From positions 8,210,864-8,274,863 of the forward strand of contig CM071574.1 in NCBI GenBank assembly GCA_036426205.1: a DNA stretch of 64,000 bases, read 5' to 3'. Below, piece by piece: positions 48,412-60,239 of this stretch. Source of the DNA: Ascaphus truei (taxonomy: Eukaryota > Chordata > Amphibia > Anura > Ascaphidae). The notes under the pieces were generated by a model, which saw nothing but the letters and a program-made list of their open reading frames with translations, was not told the DNA's origin and ran no database searches. Positions within the stretch are counted from its first letter, which is position 1; each line of letters opens with the position of its first letter. The position numbers were made by a program, and so were the translations under genes.

Positions 48412-50559
48412 CAAACCTTACCTTACCATTGCTTATTATCCACTTATGTATTACTTGGTTACATTGCCCTAGGGTGGTTGTATTGTGAAACTGCCACTTG
48501 TAAATGTGTTCACGGGTGAGGCTCAACAATGTTATCACTGGTAAGGTTTAACGATGGTTCCGTCCCACTGTGTGTGGCTTTAGAACTTGTGCAAGTAGAG
48601 AAGCCAATTGGTGATTTATTACATCTGGAATGATTCTGGGTGTGGTGCAACGGCTTCTTGCGCAGAACACTTGGTACATATTACGTTTTATTGCTGCCAA
48701 AGAAAGTAGTGTTGGCTAAAGCTTTGTGATTATGAAACCCTTGGTCCTTTCATTACATGTTCCTGATAATCCTAGTATAGTGCATAATGAAAAATAAGAA
48801 AAGATATAGACTGTATTTTTTAAATGTATTATTTCACATTAGCTCTGTTGTATAATATCTCAGGGATACTTTACTCCAGTTTGGCGGTAGTTATTTATTT
48901 TCTAGAAACTATCTGCATGGATATATTCAATACAAAAAAAGAATTTACAGGCACAATGAATCGAAGGGTTGTTTGGGGTGAATAACTCACAGGGAGTTAG
49001 TGTATCGCCCAAGGTCACAAGGAGTTGACTCTTGGGAATTGGTTTACCAATCAATAAATCATTAACTCCAATTCACTAGACTGGTTTCTCCTGGTTAAAG
49101 GGGCAGTCCCCTTTAAGGGGAAGTACATTCTCAGATTTAATAGTTTAAACTGCACGGTTTTTTTTTCTGTCTTTCTAAGAATTAAGTCTTTTTTAAATAC
49201 ATTTTGTTTTACCATAAAGGATTTTAATGGGGTTTGCAACATTTTATCTAATGTTTTGCAGTCCTCAAATCTAGAGGTAAATTGGTGTAGCTTTGTGCTT
49301 TTGTATACTTTAGTATAGTTATTGTGATGCCATCATTCAAACAGATGGACATTAGTATCTGATGTGCATGAATTATACGGACATGGAGAAACATACGGAA
49401 ATAAAGTAAAACTGATACTCAGGGTGACTGGATCTTTCACTGACACCAACTTGTTTTAAAAGAAAAAAAAAAAAAACATTTGACCTGCTACATGGCTCAA
49501 ACATTTAATCTATAATAGCAAAAAAACTTTTTATAAAGCGTTTATGGAATGTCGAATTCGGGCACGTCTCCCTTTTCATCTGAACCTCTGAAAAGCTGGA
49601 GGGGGGAGAAGGAAGTGTTTGTCCGTCAAGGGTTTCCTTTACCCTGAGTCCGGCCTGTCCTTGTCAAAGAGCCAATAATAGGTTATTGTTCCTGCTGCTT
49701 AAACTGGTCACTGTCATAGGTTCATTTGGCCCTAGGCCAAAGTCTCTGACCTGCTTAGTATTCTTAATTGGAGTGGCAATAAAGTGAAAGCACGTGGCCA
49801 CTTTCTTTACCATATTTACAGTAAAGTGCTTTGTAATTTAGCAGGGTTCCACATCAGTTCTAGACAGCTTAGCGCCACACTATTTAGGCAGCGTTTAATA
49901 ATTTTTCAAATTTAAGCTTTAAATGTAATAAGACTACAACCTATGAATTAAGTGGTACCCATTAATTTCAGTAAGCTCTCAGTTACCAGAGGAAAAAGTG
50001 TATCCGAAGTTTCACTGATAACTGAATTCTACAAATAAAAATATTAATGCAAGAGTACCTTGTACAATGTTTTAATATCCAATAGTTCTGCGAAAGCTAC
50101 TGGAGAAATCCACAAGGTAGTGTGCGATAATGAGGGGAGAAGGAAAAGCAATGGCAATTTGTACCGTTTGGGGGAGCATCTAAATGAGGATGAAGATAAA
50201 AACAAATGACCAGTTTAGTTACAAAATAATGCCAAATCAGAGCCGTTAATCCGTACAGAAACCAGGAACCCTTCTGCTAAATTCCAAGAGGGGGAACGGT
50301 GCTATATTCCGCTTGGGGAACCCCCTTAGGACCTGAGACATATAGCTGTTGTTATGTCAATAGACTTACCCAGGAATCCCGATTTCCCAAAAGGACAGCG
50401 CCTTCTGTCTTAATACTGACTAACCTTAAAAGCCACCCCACAAATCAAGCATCCCAATAGCCTGCACTCATGCTTTTTGTCCCACACCCACAGTCACTCC
50501 TACCACCCATTGTGGCCAAGCAGTGCCATCTATAGCACTTATTCCCTCACCTGCTGTCT

Positions 50560-50722
50560 CTGTAAGTCTCCCATCATACCACTTAGATTGTAAGCTCTTC
50601 AGAACAGGGGTTTCCTTTCCTAGTGTCTTATTTTGCTGCACTTTTTGTATTATAATTCTCTCTACAGTATTCTTTGTGAAGCGCTGAGTACACTTTTGGC
50701 GCGATATAAATAAATACATTAC
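50560..50722 (+). mobile_element. L2-type 3' tail
   Basis: Has ccacttagattgtaagctct, gtgaagcgctgagtac and gcgatataaataaatacatt: the terminal L2-like module. Upstream coding sequence is not recognisable. Confidence 0.65.
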
Positions 50723-50872
50723 AATAGGTCACTCCTTCCCCAGTGACTTGGCTGCGGTTGGGCAGCTGACGAGGGTTTGCTACACTGTAACCTTTATGAA
50801 TACAAAGCCGTCCGTGATGTTCCGAGCAATACGCAGAGGTTCTGCACATTCTGCTGCAGGTAATGCATGTAT

Positions 50873-51490
50873 AGTATTATTTATTTAGTGCCGGCATTGT
50901 ACACAGCTCTTTACAAATTACAATACACGGGTAAATGAAAGTACAAACAATAGCTAAATGAGAGCATAAGGCAAAGGGAGACCCTGCCCTGAAGAGATTA
51001 CAATCTAACTGGTATGTCGGGAGGCTTACAGACGCCAATAGGAGTATAAGTGCGTTATTAAAAGTGAAATCGGGGAGATCAGGGGCCCCTCGGGCTCTTA
51101 GTAGAGGCGTAGAAAATGCAGAGAGCTGGGTTAAATGTGGAAATTGAATACTTCTAGTTGTAAAAGTTGACTGAGTGGAAGAGCGTTCCGTAGGTAGGGA
51201 GAGCTTGAAGAGGAGGGTTTTTTTTGACGGGAGAGGACTGTAGAGGTAAAAAGGGCAAAGATGAGGCAACCTTGGATTGAACGCAAGAGTTTAGTAAGGG
51301 AGAGGGAACAGAGTTGAGTTATATGGGGTGTAGAGTCTTGAAGGAGTGTTGTAGTTAACACAGAAATTAATAGGAAGCCAGCAGAGCGTTCGGGAGGTCT
51401 GAAGCAGATACAAGTCTAGAAAGAGCAAGAGAAGCAGCGTTTTGAATGGACTGTAAAGGAAAGAGGTGTGAGGCAGGGTGACCAGATTAA
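50873..51490. repeat. Dispersed repeat (cgctttacaaagg family), second copy
   Basis: Starts ttatttatttagtgccggca and gctctttacaaattac, contains gaccctgccctgaagagatt + acaatctaact, then a long purine-rich half. Compare 39636-40180. Confidence 0.5.
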
Positions 51491-51570
51491 AAAATAAATG
51501 TAACAGTTATCAGTACAGGAGAGAACAAGGGTGTGCGTTAATCTTATACTATATTAGTGAAAGCACTGTA

Positions 51571-51572
51571 TG

Positions 51573-51604
<32 letters not shown>

Positions 51605-51733
51605 GATGTCCGGTGTCCCTAGGGGAAATCTCATTGGTCCCTTGGGCCGCCCCCGCACACCTCTCATTGGCCTGAGGCGGAGTGTCCCTTGGCCCGCCCC
51701 CGCACACCTCTCATTGGCCTGAGGCGGAGTGAC
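51571..51733 (+). repeat. (TGCC)n tract and 38-bp direct duplication
   Basis: Eight TGCC units at about 51571-51602, then a unit ccgcccccgcacacctctca + ttggcctgaggcggagtg present twice (about 51652-51690 and 51695-51733). Confidence 0.9.
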
Positions 51734-51754
51734 GGGCCAAAGGACACACAGGGA

Positions 51755-52680
51755 CACAAACACACACACACACACAGGGACACACACACACACACGTAGA
51801 CACACACACACACACACGTAGACACACACACACGTAGACACACACACGTAGACACACCACACACACGTAGACACACCACACACACGTACACACACACGTA
51901 TACACACACACACGTATACACACACGTATACACACACACACGTATACACAAACACACACACGTATACACACACACACACACACGTATACACAAACACACA
52001 CACGTATACACAAACACACACACACGTAGACACACACATAGACACACACACACACACACACGTAGACACACACACACACACGTAGACACACACGTAGACA
52101 CACACACGTAGACACACACGTACACACACGTACACACACACACACACACACACACGTAGAGACAAACACACGTACACACACGTACACACACGCACGTAGA
52201 CACACACATGTACACGTAGACACACACACATGTACACGTAGACACGTACACACACACACACACATGTACACATATACTCACACACATGTACACGTACACA
52301 CACACATGGAGACATACACTCACACACGTACACACACACACGTATACACACACAGGTATACATACACATAATGTATACACACACATGTATACACACACAC
52401 ACGTATACACACACACGTATACACACACACACGTGTATACACACACACGTGTATACACACACACGTGTATACACACACACGTATACACACACACACATGT
52501 GTATACACACACATGTGTATACACACACAAACATGTTGTATACACACAATATATACATACACACAATGTATACATACACACATGTATACATACACACACA
52601 TGTATACACACACACGTACACACACACACACACACACACATACAATGTATACACACAAACATGTATACGCACACACACTA
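51755..52680. repeat. CACACGTA / CACACGTATA minisatellite, about 0.9 kb
   Basis: Units of cacacacacgtagaca in the first half give way to cacacacacgtataca and then cacacatgtatacacaca. This gradual change along the array is typical of replication slippage. Open frames of up to 425 codons on the - strand (Cys/Val) and 204 on the + strand (Thr/His) are repeat artefacts. Confidence 0.97.
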
Positions 52681-52829
52681 TCCCCAGCACCACCACATCA
52701 GCACACCGGTATCCCATGCCCCCCCCCAGCACACTGGCATTCTCGGCTCCCCGCCATTCCCAGCCCCCATCAACACCATCAGCACCCACACATCGCCACC
52801 ACAGCCATTTGCTAAGGCACTGCCCCTTC

Positions 52830-53118
52830 ATGTCCTGTCACAAGCTCTGGCACACCCCTTTGTCAGCCCTGCCCTCCCTCTAGCACTTGTCAGTGCATAA
52901 ATGCTCATGAATATTCATGAGCTTCCACTGCCAGTCAAGCAGATTATGAACAAATGCCAGCTTTTAATATGTCACCAAATTTCGACCTATCAATACATGG
53001 AAAACGAATTCAGCTGCAGCTATACAGTTCTTTAGGTAATTAAAGATTGCCCACATGAAACTATTGAAGTAAAAAAATAAATGTAAAAAAAAAAAAAAGA
53101 CTGAACTGCAGCTTTAAG
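52830..53118 (+). repeat. Unclassified dispersed repeat, diverged copy 3
   Basis: Shares caagctctggcacacccctt, agccctgccctc and the terminal actgcagcttta with 131-480, but much of the middle is different. Contains a perfect 20-bp palindrome at 52903-52922. Confidence 0.5.
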
Positions 53119-53307
53119 CCTTTGTCACCAGCAGATAAATGTGCATTGTTTAAATACAAAAAAGTAAGCTTGTCGCATGTATAAAAACGGGAACCATTAT
53201 TCTTCTTGCCATAATGTAGCGGGGAGAGCCCTTGCAAGTTGGCCTCTTATCTCCCTTTACTTCTTCCTTTCTTATGTAGCATCCCTTTTCTGTAAGGGTA
53301 GCTAACT

Positions 53308-53693
53308 CTGGGGAGCACAAACTTTTTGTTCTGCGCCCCCCTGTCTTCCCTGCTGCGTTGCCCGAGCCCCCCTCCCTGCCTTAGAGCTGCGTCAAATGAC
53401 ACGGCGGGGTCATGTGATGTCACATGACCCGCGGCGTCATTTGACGGGTGTGACTTCACGTCACATGACCGTATGGCGTTATTTGACACCGAGTTGCCAT
53501 GGCGACGCGTCAGAGCGGCTGAATCTGGGTATAGTGTTGCAGAGGCCTCACTCGATCCCCCGGCATTTAATTTAAATGCCGTGGGGAAGAGCGCGGGGCC
53601 CCTGCAACGGCCCGCCCACCCCCCCCAGCAAAATCTCCCTCCCCCCCAGCAAAATCTCCCTCCTCCCCCCCACCCCCAGTTTGCGCACCCCTG
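53308..53693. mobile_element. GC-rich hAT-type element, 8-bp duplication
   Basis: A 386-bp element with ends CTGGGGAGCACAAACTTTTT and CCCCAGTTTGCGCACCCCTG. Flanks AGCTAACT (53300-53307) and CGCTAACT (53694-53701) match at 7 of 8. Internal gtcaaatgacac and tcacatgacc palindromes; no coding. Confidence 0.82.
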
Positions 53694-54127
53694 CGCTAAC
53701 TTACCACACTCCTGTGCCCGTGACTTGCATTTCACCAATGTTGCTACATCTGCTGCCGTCCATCATTCGGGAATTCAGTTTGCCGATCGTACTGGTGCGA
53801 TGGTGAAAATCTGCTCGCTTTCTTTTTGTAAAGTTTGTAGGAACTCTTTAAACATGGCGGCTAATTTCCGAAAAATGGGCAGGACCCAATTTTCACAAAC
53901 TGTGATAATTAAGCAGCAGGGGAAATACCACTTTTAAAGAAAAATTGACGAATTTTTTTTTTTACGTAACATACGGTGGTCCTTGCTTATCCGCCGGAAT
54001 GCGTCTTGCAAACCGCTGTTGGATTGCCGGTCCATGTTAATCCACGGCGGTGAGCATCGGATAAGCGGTTCCGACTTTGGATAATGCATCCAGCGGACTG
54101 CATTATGCAGCATCGGATAAGGTATTC

Positions 54128-54470
54128 AACCTGTACATTGTAATTTCGGATACCGAGGACCACCTGTACATTGTAATTTCAGATACGAGGACCACCTGTA
54201 GATTGTAATTTCGGATATGAGGACCACATGTACATTGTAATTTCGGATTGACCGAGGACCACCTGTACATTGTAATTTTGGATATGAGGACCACCTGTAC
54301 ATTGTAATTTCGGATATGAGGACCACCTGTACATTGTAATTTCGGATATGAGGACCACCTGTACATTGTAATTTCGGATATGAGGACCACCTGTAGATTG
54401 TAATTTCGGATATGAGGACCACCTGTAGATTGTAATTTCGGATATGAGGACCACCTGTACATTGTAATTT
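54128..54470 (-). repeat. 32-bp minisatellite, 11 units
   Basis: Unit ccacctgtacattgtaattt + cggatatgagga, 11 copies with small changes. Copies read into the neighbouring sequence (ggtggtccttgcttatcc at 53975) that resembles a pogo/Tigger-type transposon end, so the array may have grown from the end of such an element. Confidence 0.93.
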
Positions 54471-55270
54471 TTTTTTTCAAGAAAGTAGCCGTACTGTGGT
54501 AGCAACTGATGTCGCTGCCGCGTTAACTATTGTCACTGTGAAACCTCCTATGGCATCATAATGTTCATTGGGTGCAGTTGCAAATATATTGTTCTTTATT
54601 TGGAGTTTAACCCTTTGAGTGGCAGAGGGACCGCTGTACCAGAGTGCCATGGCCCCTCTGGCACTGCGCGCTCGCTTGACTGCAGCGGCCATTTTCTGGG
54701 GAAATGGAAGCGTCCTCAGTTGAGTTGGGCTGCTGCGCGAGTCCCATGCAGTCTATGGGACTGCAGGAGGCAATCTAACCAGGAATAAGCAAGCCCTTTG
54801 AGCATGACCTGGTCAGTAAAGCATGGGGTGCCAGTGCCCAAGATGTAGTGATTTGCATCTTGGGGCACTCAAACGGGTGACGCAGCACGTCTGCTGAAAG
54901 TGAATATTGATTTCTTTACATCCTTTGAATCGGTGGATCTATAAACCGCGCTATTTTTAGACATGGAGTTCCCCGGTTCCTGAAATACTTTCTGGTTTAG
55001 TTCCCAGCGTTCCTTTCTGGACATTTTAACGGTCAGCCACACAGAAGCAGCAGCATCCCCCCGTCCCTCCCTTCCCCCCTCCCCCACCCCGATGCCTTTG
55101 TGGCATTCTGTTGGCCCGCGGGACACGCAAGATTTGACCTGCCAATCTCTCAGGAGCTGTAGGATTGGGAAAAAATAAGCGCGAACAAAATAATCAACAA
55201 AAAATATATGATTGTGCTCCTTTGTGCTGCTCAACAAAAACTGTGTCTAGAGACTGTGTGTGCATGACAT

Positions 55271-55904
55271 AAAGGTGAAAAACCAAGCGCAATAGAGTGA
55301 ATACAATAAACAAAGTAATAACATTAAATGCAGTGATGGTAAGTGAATAAAGCACTCACGTATGCATTGTAGATGTCTGTCTTTGCAAATTCCTCCTCTC
55401 TTGAAAATAATGTATAGAGAGGACCTAGCATAATACAGTTTTATTGAATACAGTACAAGCAAAAGCTGGGAGAGAAAAGATACACTCACATTCTCCCAGT
55501 CCTTTGAAGCATTGAGTGCTGTAAATAAAAACATAAATGATGATAATCGGAACCTTATTAAATAAAAACAAGATGACAATAGATTATGGAGTATATATCC
55601 AAGCACAAGTTGGCTGAAAGATTCGGGTGATCCAGAGTGGTGTGAATGTGCCCTTATAGCACTCAATGCTTCAAAGGACTGGGAGAATGTGAGTGTATCT
55701 TTTCTCTCCCAGCTTGTGCTTCTATGTTCAATAAAACTGTATTATGCTAGGTCCTCTCTATACATTTTTTTCAAGAGAGGAGGAGTTTGCAAAGACATCC
55801 ATCTACAATGCTAATGAGTGCTTTATTCACTTACCATCACTGCACTTAATTCTATTACTTAGAAGTATTCACTCTACTGCGCTTGTGGTTTTTTTCACCT
55901 TTAG
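55271..55904. repeat. Large inverted repeat, 250-bp arms
   Basis: The left arm 55271-55519 and right arm 55659-55904 are reverse complements with few mismatches (for example cctttgaagcattgagtgc against gcactcaatgcttcaaagg); the 139-bp loop is unrelated. Outer edges are aaaggtgaaaaaccaagcgc and gcgcttgtggtttttttcac. Either a long-armed foldback element or two copies of one repeat in opposite orientation. Confidence 0.88.
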
Positions 55905-56251
55905 GAGCCGTTGGATCCTTAGACCTAAAAATAGCGTTTCAGCTGCAAACAACACCCTCAGTAGTTGCGTTTGTGCATCCCTGAGCAATCAGCAGCTGTG
56001 CATCCCTGAGCAATCAGCAGCTGTATTATCAGAGCCATATATACTGTAGTTTTAAAATCATACCAGAATGTTCATACTTATTGCATTTGAGGAGCCATTC
56101 CCTCACGAAGCACATTTTTACAAGTATTACATACTTGCAGGCATGCTTTACGTATGTGGGGAAACATGTAACATTAAGTAAAAGTAAAGGGTGATTGCAC
56201 AATTTTATGATGCAGTGTTTTTTTTTTTCTTTATCTATTAAATTACTTTAG

Positions 56252-56401
56252 GACAAGAAGACCTATTTGGATATTATCCACACTTACATGGAAGTCCATG
56301 GCACTGTGCATGGAAAGAGCACTGTCCATATGCCCAATTATGTTAAGAACCATGGAATTCTCAGCGGACGAGACCTGCAATTCCTCCTCCGAGAAACCAA
56401 G
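56252..56401 (+). CDS. MGAT5: MGAT5 exon i: start of the C-terminal Rossmann-like domain
   Basis: Fifty codons, residues 461-510, from DKKTYLDIIHTYMEVHGTVH to SGRDLQFLLRETK. The acceptor is attactttag and the donor gtgagt. The central part (about residues 477-489) is the most variable within the catalytic domain: human AtvYGSStkniPS is replaced by GtvHGKStvhmPN here. The flanks YLDIIHTYMEVH and VKNHGILSGRDLQFLLRETK are unchanged, which fits a surface loop between conserved strands. Confidence 0.97.
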
Positions 56402-58546
56402 GTGAGTGTTCTATTGACCTCTGCTTTCTGAATCTTTAACAATGAGTCGCTGCCCCTTCAGTGATCAAAGGGTTAAACCATTATAAAAAATAATTGTAGG
56501 TGAGCTAGTTGCAGAGGCTTGTTTTCTAGTATCCCATCTTCACGTTTGTTAATAACAGTACAGTAGCATTATGCATCTCTCCATTCTGGAGGCTGTCCTG
56601 TAGGCTAATCTGTTCTAAGGAGGTCTCCCTCAGGTGGCTGCACGGGCACTGTAGATTGCGCCCCTTGGAATTTGAAAGGTGCAGTATTAAGTAGGAAGTG
56701 TAATCCTTGCCTTTACTGTACCGTGTATCGGTGTGGGTGCACATTCACATTTGGAAAGCCATCAGCAACTGTGTGGATCAAATAGATATTATGCTTGGTG
56801 ACAGACCTACTGTTGCTAGCCAAGCAAACACATTGCACAGGATTGAGCCTAAAGATTTCACTATCCAGAACCGTCCGCTTCCCAACGCACTTTCAGGCGG
56901 TAGGTTTTGTACTTCTGTTACTTGGTGACAACAGACATTCTGTTGAGATTTCCGGACCTGCCTTTTCCCCTTAGAGTAAAGTAACAAAGGTGACAGCTGC
57001 ACCTGTAGGAAGTGTCTCATTGCACAGCATGGGGTTTGTGTGACTGTGTCGCTCAGCCACTTCTCGTAATGAGACTGGAAATTAAGTCAGGTTTTTTGAA
57101 ATCCATCCAATCTGTTTTTATCTCTCTCTTTTTTTTTTTTTTTGGGGGGGGTGGGGCAGTTAAGTTATGCAAATAATGAAATAGCATAATTACAATTATA
57201 TTTGTGTCTGTGTCTGTCTGTATACACACGAAATTGACAGCATTTTAAGCGCTCATCTACTGCAATTAAATAGTTAGATTTAATGATGCCTAATCTAAAA
57301 GGATTATTATAATCGCATTATTGGTGGGCTTTTACCCTTTATTTTGTATTCCGTCACCTTAAATCTCATATGTACCTGGTGGTCCGCAGAAGTCTGTGGA
57401 CACACTGGTTGCACATATGTATGCAGTATTTTTGTGCCTGTGTTGATAGAAATATGGAGGCGGAGTACGAACCTGGACCTGGGTCGCCATTCGAAACCTG
57501 CAAAGTCCCCTCCTGATGTAGCTTTCTGTTCGCTGTGGCCATTTTTGTGTCTGGCGACCGCGGGAAGCAGGGGGTGCCCAGAAGTCAAGCGGACAACAGA
57601 TGAGTTCTGGGTGACCCCCCCCCCCCCCAGGTTGGGTAACGAAAGGGGAGAAAAAAGTTGCGCAGGGTGGATTGCTGCTTGAAATATCCGTCCTTGTTCG
57701 GGGGCTTGCACTCTGGCTAATACACATTACATTACTCTCAGCACTATAGGAAAACAGAATATAGCGGGTTAGACCAGAAGTACTTGCAGTAAATATTTGC
57801 ACTTGCCCAGAGTAATAATTAATCTTCTTCAAATGTCCGAAGTGCTTTCTCTAAGATGGTAACATAGCATTGTTAATCTCCAGGTTCTAGAAAAACGCTC
57901 TTCACCCTTCCAGAAAAATTACTTTTTGTTTGTGCACAGTAAGCATTTACCCCCGGTCTTCTGCCACTACAGGTTTGATCCGAGCATATGATGTGGCCGG
58001 CGTCCTTCTGGGAAACCGCTATGCGCCAACAATGTCAAACGTGCCACTCTAATACATATGATGGGAAAATGTACAAAGCTAGACGATGGAAATCATAGTC
58101 AGACTGTGAAAACTATTTGTTACAAGAGAAAAGACAATAAAAATGCACTTCCAAAGGACCTAAATGGTATCTGTGTGCGCATAGCATCAGTGAGAGTTGG
58201 GTTGTGTCGGCTTTAACTCCCGAGCTGCTGCGGTGACACGAATGAGACTGACATTTTCTTATGTAAATACCAAAAATTATCCAAATCCTAGTGTTTAAAA
58301 AAAAAAAATTTATTATACTTTTTTTTTTTTTTTAGTTTTTAATTATTTCATTTGCCTTCACAAACACCTAGTAATCCATAGCAGTTTCCCCGTGCCCTTC
58401 ACCCTAACACCCTGCTCAAGTGCATACGTGACCTCCTTTTCTGGGCTGGTACAGCACTCTATATATTCTTATCCATTATTGGTTCTTTCCTTTTTTTTTA
58501 TGGAGAGCTGAGCACCCACCTATTCCTCTTTCTTTGTATGTAATTT

Positions 58547-58576
58547 CTTGAAAAAGGTTCCAGGGAGAGCCGAAAC
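58547..58576 (+). ncRNA. Degenerate hammerhead-ribozyme-like core
   Basis: cttgaaaaa, then a 5-bp stem GGTTC/GAGCC with loop caggga, then GAAAC and attgct. Same layout as the other four loci, but the CTGANGA box has changed. Partial outer pairing (tgtat upstream with ataca downstream). Confidence 0.3.
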
Positions 58577-58719
58577 ATTGCTACGTTATACACTATACAT
58601 TTTGTATGTGCTGGTGTGCTGCTTCTCTTGTTGTGCCATTATTGTTGCACATTATTTGCACCCATGTTGTTTGTTAGTGGAGTGTCACTATAATTCTAGA
58701 TAGATATCTATCTATCATA

Positions 58720-59350
58720 CATGCACACATCATACGCGCATACACACTAATACTAATGCACACTAAGACAACTACACACCTACTAATGCACATACACTAA
58801 TACGCACACTAATACGCACACGCACACTAATACGCACACGCACACGCACACTAATACGCAAACGCACACTAATACGCACACGCACACTAATACGCACACG
58901 CACACTAATACGCACACGCACACTAATACGCACACGCACACGCACACTAATACGCACACGCACACTAATACGCACACGCACACTAATACGCACACTAATA
59001 CACACACGCACACTAATACACACACGCACACTAATACACACACGCACACTAATACACGCACACACGCACACTAATACACGCACACACGCACACTAATACA
59101 CGCACACACGCACACTAATACACGCACACACGCACACTAATACACGCACACACGTACACTAATACACGCACACACGCACACTAATACACGCACACACGCA
59201 CACTAATACACACACACACACACACACACTAATACACACACACGCACACTAATACACACACATGCACACTAATACACACACGCACACTAATGCACATGCA
59301 CACACCATACATTTATGTACAGTAATACACACACACACACACACACACTA
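58720..59350. repeat. CACTAATACGCACACG minisatellite
   Basis: About 40 units alternating cactaatacgcacacg and cactaatacacgcacaca, ending in (CA)n at 59327-59349. Frames are artefacts. Confidence 0.96.
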
Positions 59351-60028
59351 CTTTTCCCATTCACAACCCCTGCAATGCATAGCAAGTGCCACCCGCAGTG
59401 GCCGTGCGTACATGAAGAGTTACTTTATATCTGTAAGCCGATTGCACTTGGAGATGGGACTGTCTCTTCACAAACTGCCTATGGACCAGCGTGACAGTTC
59501 CCAGCCGATTGAAATTTGCTGCCACCTACTGACTTTAATAGCATGAATCACACTGTTAAATTGAGTAAGCTGTACTGGCAGAACATCCGTGTTCTCCAGA
59601 GAGAGAGAGAGTGGGGCGGCATAGTTATCCTCTGATGTAACCATTGTAAAAAGTGCACCCACTCGCCTGGTACTTCATTTCAACTGGAATGAGCCCACTA
59701 AATCCCTTTTTTCCTTTCCCACAAGCCAAACATGAAAGGCTGTTACGTGAGAATCCTGAACAAAATATCACATTGCATCAAAACCCAGCTCTGTAGACGG
59801 CTATTCCGAGCCCCTAAGCAAGGTTACTGTCAAACCTTTGTTTCTTTTTGTGCCAATAGGAGATGCAAGAGGCATGTGTGATTTAGTGAAAACAATGGGA
59901 CGTTTTAAAGCAGCAGCAGCAGTCTCTAGGATACCGCCCCTTTCGTTAAATGTCACAGAGCTTCAATATTTCCAACTGCATCAAGCTTTTTTTGCTCTGT
60001 AAAACAGAAGCAGTCGAAATGACTAGAG

Positions 60029-60135
60029 CAGGGGATGCCAACTCCAGTCCTCACGGGCTACCAGCAGGTCAGGTTTTCAGGCTATCCCTGCTTCAGCACA
60101 GGTGGCTCAATCAGTGGCTCAGTCTTTGACTTGCA
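60029..60135. mobile_element. Palindromic hAT-type MITE, left half only
   Basis: Left end CAGGGGATGCCAACTCC through cttcagcacaggtggctcaa to gtggctcagtctttgac, then unrelated sequence. Broken at the palindrome centre. Confidence 0.75.
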
Positions 60136-60168
60136 TGGTCACAGCTTTGAGCAAGGGTTAAGATGCAT

Positions 60169-60239
60169 AGCCAGTAAACCCACTAACAGCTATTTCGACC
60201 TTAATGGGTCTCCTCAGTGTGGGGTTGGTTATACTGGCT
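60169..60239 (-). ncRNA. Hammerhead-ribozyme-like RNA (type I), best copy
   Basis: On the - strand: outer stem AGCCAGTA/TACTGGCT, a 5-base bulge TAACC, inner stem AACCCCAC/GTGGGTT (one bulged C), core CTGAGGA, stem II GACC/GGTC with loop cattaa, GAAA, then a very short stem III before the predicted cleavage site near GTT. All core positions that must be fixed (CUGANGA and GAAA) are present. The bulge in stem I and the loop of stem II fit the tertiary contact of natural hammerheads. The short stem III resembles hammerheads of Penelope-like elements and metazoan retrozymes. Activity is not shown. Confidence 0.55.

Larger units (their letters stand above)
39325..56251 (+). other. Intron h-i (16.9 kb)
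   Basis: The largest intron. Repeats are listed separately from 39417 to 55904. Stretches with nothing identified are 40690-41930, 42540-42950, 44060-46510, 47130-48060, 48420-50550, 53120-53300, 54480-55270 and 55910-56251. No open frame in it resembles a known protein. Confidence 0.85.

Noticed and set aside
51554..52831. A 425-codon open frame on the - strand, the longest in the window
   Set aside because: It is the Cys-Val reading of the CACACGTA array with short unique ends, so it is a repeat artefact.
54128..54470. CRISPR-like regular array
   Set aside because: Units are contiguous 32-bp tandem repeats without unique spacers, and the DNA is vertebrate.
56778..56928. An open stretch (about 50 codons) after exon i as an extra exon
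   Set aside because: Exon i joins exon j without missing residues. The translation does not resemble MGAT5 and no acceptor/donor pair of matching phase was found.
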